Below, in pieces: positions 43,396 through 51,631 of a stretch of DNA of 64,000 nucleotides; position 1 is the stretch's first letter; every line of letters starts with the position of its first letter. Where the stretch lies: NCBI RefSeq assembly GCF_013410655.1, contig NZ_JACCFP010000001.1, positions 3,557,501 to 3,621,500 on the forward strand, read 5' to 3'. Source of the DNA: Nocardioides thalensis (GTDB lineage: Bacteria; Actinomycetota; Actinomycetes; Propionibacteriales; Nocardioidaceae). The translations under genes were made by a program, and so were the position numbers. A model generated the notes under the pieces. The model was not told the DNA's origin. It did no database searches and was given only the letters and a program-made list of their open reading frames with translations.

Positions 43396-44505
43396 TCAGG
43401 CCCACGCGTCGACGGCCTGGTGGAGGCTCACCGCGATCGCGGCCGCGGCGAGGTAGCCACCGCTGGACGCGACCGCTGCGTCGCCCACCGCGCGCGAGAG
43501 CCTGTCGACGGCCACGGCGGCAGCGTGCGCGACCCCGGAGCTCTCCGGGTCGCGCTCGTCGGCCGAGTCCTCCACCGTCCGCAGCATCGTCGCCACCGCG
43601 CGGAACGCCACCGCGGCGTCGGCGCGGAGCCCGCCGGCGACCTCGTCCTCGGCGTGCACCGACGTGCGGACGTCCGTGACGAGCGCGATGACGTCGTCGA
43701 CGCAGCCCGTCAGCCGGCGGAGCGCGCGGGCGCGGACCTCGCGCTGGTCCGCCGCTGCGGCCCAGCGCCGGGCGCGCCAGTTCGCCCGACGGGCCTCGCT
43801 CGCCGCCTCGACCAGCTCCTCGACCCGGCGGGCGTCCAGCTCCAGGGAGAGCCGGAGCTCCTGCCAGGCGTCGGCGGTGAGCGGTTCCTCGTGGTCCAGA
43901 CCGTCGGCGAGCAGGTCGAGCTGGTCGGCGAGCCGTTCCCGGAGGCGGTCCTCGGCCATGACCGCCGGCGTCAGCAGCAGCTGCGGCACCGCGAGGTTGA
44001 CGCCGACCCCCACCATCCCGCCGAGGGCGACGAGCCCGCCGTACGCCGCGGCGTACCGCCAGGGATCCTCTCCGCCCAGGATCAGGACGAACAGCGTCGC
44101 GAACGGGACCCACGAGCCCATCGCCCCGTAGACGCCGAGTCCGCCGACCAACACGCCGGCCCCGATGCCGACGGCGACACCGGCCGGTCCCGGCAGGGCG
44201 AGCGCGTCGACGAGGAGCGCGATCGTCGCGCCGGTGAGGATCGCGACGACTGCCTGCACGGCCGTCCGTACCGAGCTGACCACGCTCGTCGACATGGCCG
44301 CCACGGCGCCCAACGGCGCGTAGTAGGGGTAGTCGTCGACGAACCCGCCCAGTGGCTGCACCAGGACCCAGGCCAGGCCCGCCGCCACCGCGGTCTTGGT
44401 CGCGAGCAGCAGCCGGGGGTGGCGCCAGGTGGCGGCGCGCAAGGCCGAGATCCGCACCCTGGTCCGGTGCCCGGAAGCGCGCGCGGCATCCGCGGGGGCC
44501 GCCAC
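43396..44505 (-). CDS. FUSC / aromatic-acid-exporter-like membrane protein
   Basis: 369 residues. About six hydrophobic helices in the first ~190 residues (ATKTAVAAGLAWVLVQPLGG, AVGIGAGVLVGGLGVYGAM, then VAFATLFVLI-type segments) are followed by a ~180-residue cytosolic helical domain. This is the FUSC/ArAE half-size architecture, associated with efflux of aromatic acids or envelope stress. GTG 44505 was chosen because GGAGG lies 6 nt upstream; a longer frame to 44598 would overlap the divergent peptidase gene. Confidence 0.82.
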   Translation of the reverse strand: MAAPADAARASGHRTRVRISALRAATWRHPRLLLATKTAVAAGLAWVLVQPLGGFVDDYPYYAPLGAVAAMSTSVVSSVRTAVQAVVAILTGATIALLVDALALPGPAGVAVGIGAGVLVGGLGVYGAMGSWVPFATLFVLILGGEDPWRYAAAYGGLVALGGMVGVGVNLAVPQLLLTPAVMAEDRLRERLADQLDLLADGLDHEEPLTADAWQELRLSLELDARRVEELVEAASEARRANWRARRWAAAADQREVRARALRRLTGCVDDVIALVTDVRTSVHAEDEVAGGLRADAAVAFRAVATMLRTVEDSADERDPESSGVAHAAAVAVDRLSRAVGDAAVASSGGYLAAAAIAVSLHQAVDAWA

Positions 44506-44521
44506 GCCGTACCTCCGCCTT

Positions 44522-44544
44522 GTGACTCCTGTGACGGAAGTGAC
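44522..44544. promoter_or_regulatory. Three GTGAC direct repeats, 9-bp period
   Basis: GTGAC starts at 44522, 44531 and 44540, exactly 9 bp apart, in the 53-bp gap between two divergent genes. It covers the -35/-10 region of the C39 peptidase promoter (TAACGT at 44546-44551). Looks like a regulator array; the protein is unknown. Confidence 0.5.
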
Positions 44545-44558
44545 GTAACGTAAAATCC

Positions 44559-45848
44559 ATGCGACGAGTAGCTCTTCCCCTGCTCCTGTCCGCCGCACTG
44601 GCCGCTCCCGCGCCCGCGATGGCCGAGCCCGACCCCGGCCGCCCCGGCGACGGCGGCGGCGCCACGGTGGTCCTCCGGGCGGACCACGCCGCCGTCGGGA
44701 CCGACGACCGGCACATCCGGCTCCGCGCGTGGGACACCTCGGAGCAGTGGCGCCAGGGCTCGCTGTCCGGCGTGAAGGTGCGCGAGGGCCGCGTGGTGTT
44801 CGACCGCGCGGCGGCGACGGTGACCCACGCCGGCCGGCCCTACGACCGCGCGCAGTGGACCTCGCCGTGGGCCTCCCCCGGCTTCGCGTTCGACGAGCTG
44901 ATCGCGTCGTGGTCGGCGCTCACCAACGGCAATGCTTTCGTCGAGATCAGCGTCCGCGGCAAGGGCGGGGGCGACACCACGTCGTGGGACCTGCTCGCCC
45001 GCTGGAAGTCCGGCCACAAGCACCTGGAGCGGCACAGCGGCGCCGACCAGCCCGACGATGGCACCTCGGTCAACGTCGACACCTGGGTCACCGGCGGCCT
45101 CACGTCCTACCAGCTGCGCGTGAGCCTGCTGCGCCGTACCGGCACCACGGCGAAGCCGTCGGCCGACCTCGCCACCGCCATGGCCTCGCGGATCCCCGCG
45201 TCGGCGGGCCCGACCTCCGAGCCGGGCGTCGCCGGAGGCACGGTGCTGGCCGTGCCGCGGTTCTCGCAGATGACCCACGAGGGCCACTACCCCGAGTGGG
45301 GCGGCGGCGGTGAGGCGTGGTGCTCGCCGACCTCGACCTCGATGGTGCTCGGCTACTACGACGCCCTCCCAGACCCCCAGCGCTACAGCTGGGTCCCCGA
45401 CGACCACGTGGCGCCGTTCGTCGACCACGCCGCCCGCTCCACCTACGACTTCGCCTACGACGGCACCGGCAACTGGCCGTTCAACACGGCGTACGCCGCG
45501 CCGCTCGCCGGCAAGGGCTTCGTGACCCGGCTGCGCTCGCTGCGCGAGGCGGAGAAGCTGGTCAAGGCCGGCATCCCCGTGGTCGCGTCGATCGCGTTCG
45601 GCCCCGGCGAGCTCGACGGCGCCCCGATCGGATCGTCGAACGGGCACCTGCTCGTGATCGTCGGCTTCCAGGAGGACGGCGACGTCGTCGTCAACGACCC
45701 CGCGGCGGCCACCCGCAAGGGCGTGCGCCGGGTCTACCAGCGCGGCCAGCTCGAGCGGGTCTGGCTGGAGGCGTCCGGTGGCCTGAGCTATCTGATTCAC
45801 GACGCCGAGCACCCGCTGCCGTCGCCCGGCAAGCACAGCAACTGGTGA
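44559..45848 (+). CDS. Secreted C39-like peptidase
   Basis: 429 residues. Signal peptide about 1-22 (LPLLLSAALAAPAPAMA). A ~200-residue beta-rich N-terminal domain of unknown role is followed by a peptidase_C39_2-type papain-like domain. The probable triad is Cys255 (AWCSPTS), His363 (NGHLLVIVGF) and Asp380 (VVNDPAA). Exported cysteine peptidase; substrate unknown. ATG 44559 follows TAACGT by 7 nt. The divergent FUSC-like gene shares the intergenic control region. Confidence 0.87.
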   Translation: MRRVALPLLLSAALAAPAPAMAEPDPGRPGDGGGATVVLRADHAAVGTDDRHIRLRAWDTSEQWRQGSLSGVKVREGRVVFDRAAATVTHAGRPYDRAQWTSPWASPGFAFDELIASWSALTNGNAFVEISVRGKGGGDTTSWDLLARWKSGHKHLERHSGADQPDDGTSVNVDTWVTGGLTSYQLRVSLLRRTGTTAKPSADLATAMASRIPASAGPTSEPGVAGGTVLAVPRFSQMTHEGHYPEWGGGGEAWCSPTSTSMVLGYYDALPDPQRYSWVPDDHVAPFVDHAARSTYDFAYDGTGNWPFNTAYAAPLAGKGFVTRLRSLREAEKLVKAGIPVVASIAFGPGELDGAPIGSSNGHLLVIVGFQEDGDVVVNDPAAATRKGVRRVYQRGQLERVWLEASGGLSYLIHDAEHPLPSPGKHSNW

Positions 45849-46084
45849 GTCTGCGCCGACAAACACGCAGCGTGCCCCACAGCCCGCCGTGAGCCGGACG
45901 GAGCCGCTGACCGGCGGGCCCGGAGGGCCCGGGGGGCATCGCCGATGACGCGCCGGCCGGAACCACCGGGATGCGCGACCACAGAGCCGCGCGCGGCAAG
46001 GCGCTCTGCGACCGTAGGGCCCTCCGGGACCGACGGGCAGCGGCCCCAGCCGACGCACAACCCCTTCCGAAGCGCAGGCGCGCT
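45849..46084. other. Convergent intergenic region without a gene
   Basis: 236 bp. GGGCCC-GGA-GGGCCC (45916-45930) and CAGAGC/GCTCTG arms (about 45984-46009) can form small hairpins, possibly a bidirectional termination zone. ACCACAGAGC-CGCGCG here resembles 6003. No coding signal on either strand. Confidence 0.5.
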
Positions 46085-46816
46085 CTACGCCCCGTAGCCC
46101 CCGTCCACGTCCAGCTTCTGGCCGCTGATGAAGCTGGCGCGCGGGCTGGCGAGGAACGCGACCGCCTCGGCGATGTCGCCGGCGGAGCCGAAGCGGCGGA
46201 GCGGGATGTTGCCGCGGGTGATCTCGAGCGCGGCGTCGTCGAGCTCGCCGGAGGAGATGAGCCGCTCCGCCATGCCGTCGGTGAGCATGCCGGGGCCGAC
46301 GCAGTTGACGCGGACGCCGTACCGGCCCTCCTCGACGGCAAGTGCGCGGGCCATCGCCTCGACGGCGGCCTTGGGCGCGGACGACAGGCCGTCGCGCACC
46401 GGGAAGCGCGTCGTCGCCGCGGTGGTGACGGCGACGAGCGATCCGGAGGTCTCGCGCAGGTGCGGCAGTGAGGCGGCCGCGACCGCGAAGAACCCGGCCG
46501 CGTCCGCGGCGAGCTGGTCGGCCATCTGCTCGGGCGCCACCCGCGACAGGTGGACCATCGGGACGTGCGGGCCGGCCGCGTGGACCACGGTGTGCAGCCC
46601 GCCGAGCTCGTCGGCGACCTGGCCCACGACCGGAGCGACGGCAGCCGGGTCGGCGAGGTCGAGCTGGTACGACGGCGCGCCGTCGACCGCGCGCGTGCGA
46701 TGCGTGACCGCCACCCGGGCGCCGCGCTCGCCGAGGAGCGCCGCGATCGCGCGGCCGATGCCGCCGGAGCCGCCGACGACCAGCGCGCCGCCGGTCAGTG
46801 CACCGAAGTCGTCCAT
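46085..46816 (-). CDS. Short-chain dehydrogenase/reductase (FabG/FolM-like)
   Basis: 243 residues. Cofactor motif VVGGSGGIGRAI, HAAGPHV, a catalytic region with TTAATTRFPVRDGLSSAPKAAVEA in which the usual YxxxK is replaced by L-S-S-A-P-K, and GPGMLTDGMAERL. The catalytic Tyr appears missing, so activity may be altered. It begins 23 bp after the membrane molybdoenzyme stop on the same strand, suggesting cotranscription. A pteridine-linked role is a guess from this context only. Confidence 0.82.
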   Translation of the reverse strand: MDDFGALTGGALVVGGSGGIGRAIAALLGERGARVAVTHRTRAVDGAPSYQLDLADPAAVAPVVGQVADELGGLHTVVHAAGPHVPMVHLSRVAPEQMADQLAADAAGFFAVAAASLPHLRETSGSLVAVTTAATTRFPVRDGLSSAPKAAVEAMARALAVEEGRYGVRVNCVGPGMLTDGMAERLISSGELDDAALEITRGNIPLRRFGSAGDIAEAVAFLASPRASFISGQKLDVDGGYGA

Positions 46817-46839
46817 GCGGTCATCCAACCGCAGTCCGG

Positions 46840-48378
46840 TCACTCCGAGGCGGAGAACGAGACCGTGTGCCACCCGGTGGCGCCGTCCGGCAGCACGTCG
46901 CGGACCACGCCGGTCTGGATCTCGCCGGACTTGTCGCTGGCGCGGACCCGCAGCTCGTGGTCGCCGGCAGGTACGTCGATCTCGACCCGCCACTGCACCC
47001 AGGTGTCGTCGTTGGGCACCCGCGCGAGGTCTGCCGGCGTCCACGGACCGCCGTCGAGGGAGACGGCCACGCCGGCGATGCCGGTGTGCTGGGCCCACGC
47101 CTCGCCCGCGACGACGAGGGCACCGGTCTTGACGTCCTCGCCGGGCCCCGGGACAGCGATGCGCGAGGACATCTTCACCGGCCCCAGCTCGGCCCAGCCC
47201 TTGTCGGTCCAGTAGGCCGTGATGTCGTCGAAGCGGGTGACCTCGACGTCGATGACCCACTTGCACGCGGAGACGTACCCGTAGAGGCCCGGCACGATCG
47301 AGCGGACGGGGAAGCCGTGCTCCACGGGCAGCGGGCTGCCGTTCATCGCGACCGCGAGCAGGGCGTTGCGGTCGTCCATCAGGGCCGCCAGCGGGGTGCC
47401 GCAGGTCCAGCCGTCCTCGGACTTCTGGAGCACCGCGTCGGCGCCGTCCTGCGGGCCGGCCTCGGCGAGGATCGCCGCCCAGCGCACACCGCTCCACCAG
47501 GCGTTGCCGATCAGGTCGCCGCCGACCGGGTTGGAGACGCAGTTGAGGGTGATCCAGTCCTCGGTGATCTCGCGGGAGATCAGGTCGTCGTAGGTGAGCA
47601 GCAGCTCGTGGTCGACCAGGCCGTGGATGCGCAGCGCCCAGTCCTGGGGCTCGATCGTGGGCGGCGCGATGGCGGTGTCGATCGTGTAGAAGTCCTGCGC
47701 CGCTGTGCGCCACGGCCGTACGCCCTCCACACCGACCTCGACCCCCTGCGGGACCGACGGCTCGGTCACCCCGTCGAGCCGCAGCAGGCGGCGGGTCTCC
47801 TCGACGCGCTCGCGGCCGCTCGAGGCGAAGCGGCCGAGCACCCAGCCGCCGAGCGCGACGGCGGCGGTGGCGCCGACGGACATGAAGAACCACCGGCGGC
47901 TGTGGGTGGGCTCGGTGGCGGGCTCGTCGGTCGCCTCGACGAGCTCCCAGCGGCGCAGCCACTCGGCGAGCACGGCCATCGCGACCAGCCAGCCGAGCAG
48001 GCCCGCCGCCAGGGGCAGCAGCCCGGTGCCGACCGCGCCGGGCTTGACCGCGACCGCGAGCCAACCGACGAGCGCCAGCGCGACGTACGCCAGCACCGCC
48101 AGCCACCAGCGGCGCCGGGCGATGCGGCCGATCCACGCGAAGAGCACCGTCAGGACCAGGAAGATGCCGACCAGGAGCGCCGTCTTGTCGGCGGCTCCGA
48201 AGACGTTGATGGCCCACTCGGCGACCGGCCCCGGTGTCAGCCGGATGACGCCCTCGGCGACCGCGACCACCGGCGACTCGCGGACGTGCAGGAGTCCCGC
48301 GACGGCATAGCTCAGGGCGAGGCCGAGCGCGCCGGCGGCGACCCCGGCGACCAGCCACCACCCACGAGACGTCCGCAT
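46840..48378 (-). CDS. Membrane-anchored molybdopterin oxidoreductase (sulfite-oxidase family)
   Basis: 512 residues. Five hydrophobic helices in the first ~210 residues include [17 protein letters not shown] and a Ser-Arg-Arg-Trp-Phe-Phe segment (about 160) before another helix. The rest is a sulfite-oxidase fold: [22 protein letters not shown] holds the Cys that ligates molybdenum, [21 protein letters not shown] binds the pterin, and a C-terminal immunoglobulin-like dimerisation domain ([14 protein letters not shown]) follows. Probably faces the outside and oxidises or reduces a small substrate. ATG 48378. Confidence 0.9.
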   Translation of the reverse strand: MRTSRGWWLVAGVAAGALGLALSYAVAGLLHVRESPVVAVAEGVIRLTPGPVAEWAINVFGAADKTALLVGIFLVLTVLFAWIGRIARRRWWLAVLAYVALALVGWLAVAVKPGAVGTGLLPLAAGLLGWLVAMAVLAEWLRRWELVEATDEPATEPTHSRRWFFMSVGATAAVALGGWVLGRFASSGRERVEETRRLLRLDGVTEPSVPQGVEVGVEGVRPWRTAAQDFYTIDTAIAPPTIEPQDWALRIHGLVDHELLLTYDDLISREITEDWITLNCVSNPVGGDLIGNAWWSGVRWAAILAEAGPQDGADAVLQKSEDGWTCGTPLAALMDDRNALLAVAMNGSPLPVEHGFPVRSIVPGLYGYVSACKWVIDVEVTRFDDITAYWTDKGWAELGPVKMSSRIAVPGPGEDVKTGALVVAGEAWAQHTGIAGVAVSLDGGPWTPADLARVPNDDTWVQWRVEIDVPAGDHELRVRASDKSGEIQTGVVRDVLPDGATGWHTVSFSASE

Positions 48379-48454
48379 CTGCTCATCTTCCCTCAGGGCG
48401 AGCGCGGATGCGCCCGCCGCCCCGTTCCGGTCCGCGCTGAGGCATGATCGGCCC

Positions 48455-48961
48455 GTGAGCCAGACCATGCCCGGAGTGCCGCAGATCGGCGTCGGCACCG
48501 ACGTGCACCGGCTGGTGCCGCGCGGTCCCGACGACCCGCCTCTGGCGCTCGCGGGGCTGCTGTGGCCCGACGAGGACCAGCGCCTCGAGGGCCACTCCGA
48601 CGCCGACGTCGCGGCGCACGCCGCGTGCGACGCGCTCCTGGCCGCCGCCGGGCTCGGTGACCTCGGCAGCAACTTCGGCACGTCGGAGCCGCAGTGGGCG
48701 GGCGCCGCGGGCGCCGTACTGCTCCAGGAGACGGCGCGACGGGTCGCCGAGGCCGGGTTCGCGATCGGCAACATCGCCGTCCAGGTGATCGGCAACCGGC
48801 CCCGGCTCGGTCCGCGGCGCGCCGAGGCCGAGGAGGCGCTGAGCGCCGCCGCCGGCGCACCCGTCACCGTCTCGGCGACCACGACCGATGGCCTCGGCCT
48901 GACCGGCCGCGGCGAGGGGGTCGCGGCGATCGCGACCGCGCTCGTCGTGCCGAACGCGTGA
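48455..48961 (+). CDS. ispF: 2-C-methyl-D-erythritol 2,4-cyclodiphosphate synthase
   Basis: 168 residues. Fifth enzyme of the MEP isoprenoid pathway. Metal ligands Asp16 and His18 in GTDVHR and His about 48 in EGHSDADV are visible; the later [17 protein letters not shown] block binds the phosphates. GTG 48455 lies 6 nt after CATGAT (48443-48448), so a leaderless mRNA is likely. Unlike the usual ispDF order, it is convergent with ispD, three bases apart. Confidence 0.95.
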   Translation: MSQTMPGVPQIGVGTDVHRLVPRGPDDPPLALAGLLWPDEDQRLEGHSDADVAAHAACDALLAAAGLGDLGSNFGTSEPQWAGAAGAVLLQETARRVAEAGFAIGNIAVQVIGNRPRLGPRRAEAEEALSAAAGAPVTVSATTTDGLGLTGRGEGVAAIATALVVPNA

Positions 48962-48964
48962 ACC

Positions 48965-49648
48965 TCAGGCCAGCAGCGCCTCGGCGGTCCTGAGGTCCTC
49001 GGCGTAGGTCACCTTGAGGTTGGCCGCACCGCCGGGCACGGCCCGGATCGGCAGGTCGGCGTAGAGCTCGAGGCACGCAGCGGTGTCGGTGCCGGCGAAC
49101 CCGTCGACGGCGGCGGCGCGATAGGCGGCGAGCAGCGGCTCGGCGCGGAACGCCTGCGGCGTCTGCACCCCGACGACCTCGCCGCCGGAGAGGACGCCAG
49201 CGGTCGGGTCGCGGTCGGCGAGCCCGCTCAGGTCGACGGTCGGTACGGCGGCGCCGTGCTCCCGCGCGGTGTCGATGGCGAGGGCGAAGAGCTCCGGACG
49301 GGCCAGTGGTCGGGCGCCGTCGTGGATCGCGACGACGTCGACCTCGCCGCGCTCGATCGCCGGGGCGAGCACGGCCAGGGCCGCGTCCTCCGAGGCGTGC
49401 CGCGTCGCACCGCCGTCGACCAGCAGCACCTCGCGGTCGCCTAGCAGCGGCGAGATCGCCTCGGTGAGCGCGTCGCGGTCCTCGGGGCGGCCGACGACGA
49501 CGATGGTCGCGACGTCGTCGACGTCGAGCGCCGCCAGCACCGACCAGGCCAGCAGCGGGCGGCCGGCGAGCGGCAGCAGCACCTTGTTGGTGTCGGCGCC
49601 GACACGGCTGCCGCTCCCGGCGGCGAGGACGACGACGGCGGCAGGCAC
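48965..49648 (-). CDS. ispD: 2-C-methyl-D-erythritol 4-phosphate cytidylyltransferase
   Basis: 227 residues. Third MEP-pathway step. The N-terminal CTP-binding motif [20 protein letters not shown] and the central [15 protein letters not shown] and [11 protein letters not shown] motifs are typical. GTG 49648 was chosen because TAGATT lies 7 nt upstream and the conserved strand begins at once; an in-frame start at 49675 is possible. A degenerate paralogue lies about 500 bp away. Confidence 0.95.
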   Translation of the reverse strand: MPAAVVVLAAGSGSRVGADTNKVLLPLAGRPLLAWSVLAALDVDDVATIVVVGRPEDRDALTEAISPLLGDREVLLVDGGATRHASEDAALAVLAPAIERGEVDVVAIHDGARPLARPELFALAIDTAREHGAAVPTVDLSGLADRDPTAGVLSGGEVVGVQTPQAFRAEPLLAAYRAAAVDGFAGTDTAACLELYADLPIRAVPGGAANLKVTYAEDLRTAEALLA

Positions 49649-49655
49649 GGGCCCG

Positions 49656-49661
49656 AATCTA
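49656..49661 (-). promoter_or_regulatory. -10 box of a leaderless promoter (ispD)
   Basis: On the minus strand TAGATT, 7 nt, then GTG at 49648. Confidence 0.6.
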
Positions 49662-49741
49662 GTGGGTCGGTCCACCCGGCTCGGGAGGAAGCGTTTTCAC
49701 GGGCGTTACACAGCGAAACGTCAGCGAGAACACTCCGCCCC

Positions 49742-49747
49742 TACGTT
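49742..49747 (+). promoter_or_regulatory. -10 box of a leaderless promoter (NirD-like gene)
   Basis: TACGTT, 7 nt, then ATG at 49755. Confidence 0.58.
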
Positions 49748-49754
49748 CGGGCTC

Positions 49755-50126
49755 ATGACTGCTCGGTCGGCCCCTGCGGAGGAGTGGCAGCCCGTGTGCC
49801 GGATCGCCGAGCTCGAGGCCGACCGCGGCGTGACCGCGCTGGTCCACGGGCAGGCGATCGCGATCTTCCGGACCCACGAGGACGAGGTCTTCGCACTGGG
49901 CAACCACGACCCGTTCGCGAGGTCGGCAGGTGCCGGCGGCCTCGCGAAGGGCATCGTCGGCAACCGGGGCGGAGTGCCGTTCGTAGCCTCACCGGTCCAC
50001 CGGCACGCGTTCGACCTCCGCACCGGCCGCTGCCTCGACGACGCACACGCCTCGGTGCCGGCCTACGACGTCAAGGTGGTCGAGGGCGTGGTGCTCATCG
50101 GGCACCGCAAGGTCGACGCCGCCTGA
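49755..50126 (+). CDS. NirD-like (Rieske_2) nitrite reductase small-subunit homologue
   Basis: 123 residues. The order of strands and the blocks VFALGNHDPF, GIVGNRGGVPFVASPVHRHAFDL and GRCLD match NirD of NADH-dependent assimilatory nitrite reductase. Like other NirD proteins it lacks the full C-x-H / C-x2-H set of iron-sulfur ligands. No nirB or nitrate transporter is in the window, so it may act elsewhere or have a different partner. ATG 49755; TACGTT box 7 nt upstream. Flanked by ispD and the ispD-like gene, both on the other strand. Confidence 0.83.
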   Translation: MTARSAPAEEWQPVCRIAELEADRGVTALVHGQAIAIFRTHEDEVFALGNHDPFARSAGAGGLAKGIVGNRGGVPFVASPVHRHAFDLRTGRCLDDAHASVPAYDVKVVEGVVLIGHRKVDAA

Positions 50127-50141
50127 GCGGCGAGACGCGCC

Positions 50142-50726
50142 CTACAGGTCGGCGTCGCGCGGGTCCGTCATCGCCTCGAGGACCCGCAGGTCCTCGTCGG
50201 ACGCGACCCTCCGCGCCGCGGCGGGTGCGTCGACCAGCTGCACGTCGTACGACGTCCGCAGCCACCCGAGCAGGCCGGTGAAGTCGAGGGTGGGCAGTGC
50301 CGGGAGCCCGCCCTTGGCGGCGAGCTCGGCGACGAGCCGCGGGGGCAGCACGACCGGCGAGCACACCGCCACCAGCGCGTCGCGGTCGACCGTCGTGCCG
50401 AGCACGCCGTCCTCCACCTGCTTGACGGTGTCGGTGACCGGTCGCACGGCGACGACGGGCTCGTCGCGCATCGTGCAGATCTCGACGCAGCGTGCGATGA
50501 AGTCGGGCGGCGTCATCGGGCAGAGGGAGTCGTGCAGCACCAGCGGCGTCCCGCGGTCGGCCGCCACGTCCCAGGGCGTCGTCAGGTCGAGCAGGTCGAC
50601 GCCCGCGGCCCCGGCGGCCCAGGCGGCCGCCGCGACGAGCGACTCCCCGTGCACCAGGTGGTAGGGCAGGCCGCCGCGGTCCTCGTCGACGACGAGACCG
50701 GACGCGGGGATGTCGTCCGGGTCCAT
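50142..50726 (-). CDS. Degenerate IspD-like protein
   Basis: 194 residues. It aligns in outline with IspD (LVLHDSLCPMTPPDFI, AVRPVTDTVKQVEDG, LVDAPAAARRVASDEDL), but the N-terminal glycine-rich CTP-binding motif LAAGxGxRxG is replaced by LVVDEDRGGLPYHLVHGESL. Catalysis of cytidylyl transfer is therefore unlikely; a regulatory or structural role is possible. ATG 50726 lies 6 nt after TAGGTT. The gene stands between true ispD and carD, the usual neighbours. Confidence 0.75.
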   Translation of the reverse strand: MDPDDIPASGLVVDEDRGGLPYHLVHGESLVAAAAWAAGAAGVDLLDLTTPWDVAADRGTPLVLHDSLCPMTPPDFIARCVEICTMRDEPVVAVRPVTDTVKQVEDGVLGTTVDRDALVAVCSPVVLPPRLVAELAAKGGLPALPTLDFTGLLGWLRTSYDVQLVDAPAAARRVASDEDLRVLEAMTDPRDADL

Positions 50727-50732
50727 GGTCAC

Positions 50733-50738
50733 AACCTA
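50733..50738 (-). promoter_or_regulatory. -10 box of a leaderless promoter (IspD-like gene)
   Basis: On the minus strand TAGGTT, 6 nt, then ATG at 50726. Confidence 0.6.
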
Positions 50739-50782
50739 GTCGGCAGCTTGTCGCCGGCCGCGAAGCGGCGGTCGGCCCGAGC

Positions 50783-50812
50783 CCGGGGCGGAGCTTGCGG
50801 AGTCCCGGGCGA
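50783..50812. repeat. Dispersed intergenic repeat, copy 2
   Basis: Near-identical to 3481-3510 (GGGGCGGAGCTTGCGGAG core). Here the arms CCCGGG/CCCGGG can close a hairpin, and the GAGGAACGA loop sequence of the two-hairpin repeat follows at 50810-50818. Confidence 0.6.
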
Positions 50813-50851
50813 GGAACGACCTGGGCCAGGCCTGCCGATCATCCAAGACCA

Positions 50852-50884
50852 AAGCGCCCCGCAGCCATCGGCTGCGGGGCGCTT
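50852..50884 (-). terminator. Strong terminator of carD
   Basis: AAGCGCCCCGCAGCC (50852-50866) and GGCTGCGGGGCGCTT (50870-50884) are perfect 15-bp arms with a 3-nt loop, 17 nt past the carD stop. On the minus strand the stem ends in CGCTTTGG. Confidence 0.85.
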
Positions 50885-50901
50885 CGACGTACGAGCTGGG
50901 A

Positions 50902-51387
50902 TCAGCTGGCGAGGACCTCGTCGAGGATGGTCTCGGCCTTGTCCTCGTTGGTGTTCTCGCAGAGGGCGAGCTCGGAGACCAGGATCTGCCGGGCCTTGGC
51001 GAGCATCCGCTTCTCACCGGCCGACAGGCCGCGGTCGCGCTCACGACGCCACAGGTCGCGCACGACCTCGGCGACCTTCATGACGTCGCCGCTGTGGAGC
51101 TTCTCCAGGTTGGCCTTGTAGCGGCGCGACCAGTTGGTCGGCTCCTCGACGTGCTCGGCGCGGAGAACGCCGAACACCCGGTCGAGTCCCTCCTTGTCGA
51201 CGACGTCACGCACGCCGACGAGGTCGAGGTTGTCCGCTGGTACGCGGACGACGAGGTCCTGCTGAGCTACGATCCGAAGAACGAGGTATTGCCGCTCCTG
51301 TCCCTTGATCTTCCGCATCTCGATGTCCTCGATGACTGCGGCCCCGTGATTGGGATAGACGACCGTTTCGCCGACGGTGAAAGTCAT
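50902..51387 (-). CDS. carD: CarD-family RNA polymerase-binding transcription regulator
   Basis: 161 residues. N-terminal Tudor-like RNAP-interaction domain ([20 protein letters not shown]) and a C-terminal helical DNA-binding domain with the conserved Trp in [21 protein letters not shown]. CarD stabilises open complexes at rRNA and other promoters and is essential in mycobacteria. ATG 51387 has AGGAAGGGG 10 nt upstream and a TAAGAT -10 box at 51420-51415, so its mRNA has a short leader. Ends in a strong terminator. Confidence 0.96.
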   Translation of the reverse strand: MTFTVGETVVYPNHGAAVIEDIEMRKIKGQERQYLVLRIVAQQDLVVRVPADNLDLVGVRDVVDKEGLDRVFGVLRAEHVEEPTNWSRRYKANLEKLHSGDVMKVAEVVRDLWRRERDRGLSAGEKRMLAKARQILVSELALCENTNEDKAETILDEVLAS

Positions 51388-51414
51388 ATGTGGTGAACCC
51401 CTTCCTAGGCGGCC

Positions 51415-51420
51415 ATCTTA
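51415..51420 (-). promoter_or_regulatory. -10 box of carD
   Basis: TAAGAT on the minus strand, about 27 nt before the ATG, with a Shine-Dalgarno in between. ATGTGGT (51388-51394) and ACCACAT (51420-51426) form an inverted repeat flanking the start region. The rest of the 244-bp gap to the UbiA gene holds no gene. Confidence 0.5.
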
Positions 51421-51631
51421 CCACATTTCAGGTTCCCCTCAGAAAGCGTTTGCGCAGGTCAGCCCCGGAATCGCGGGCTTGACAGAAGCGACGCGCCGTG
51501 CTGCGCACGTGTGCTTGGCCACATCGTCGCCGACCTCCGACTGCCCCGGGCGACCCTCCGATCGGCCCGATTTCCGTCCAACCGGCGCCGGGTCGGCGCG
51601 GGGATCCGGATCGTGGTCAATACTGCTCGTC

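Noticed and set aside
48965..50726. IspD-like gene as a second functional ispD
   Set aside because: The CTP-binding glycine-rich loop is missing, so it is listed as a degenerate paralogue.
51388..51426. ATGTGGT/ACCACAT inverted repeat at carD as an RNA switch
   Set aside because: One arm lies upstream of the predicted transcription start, so the two arms would not be in the same RNA.
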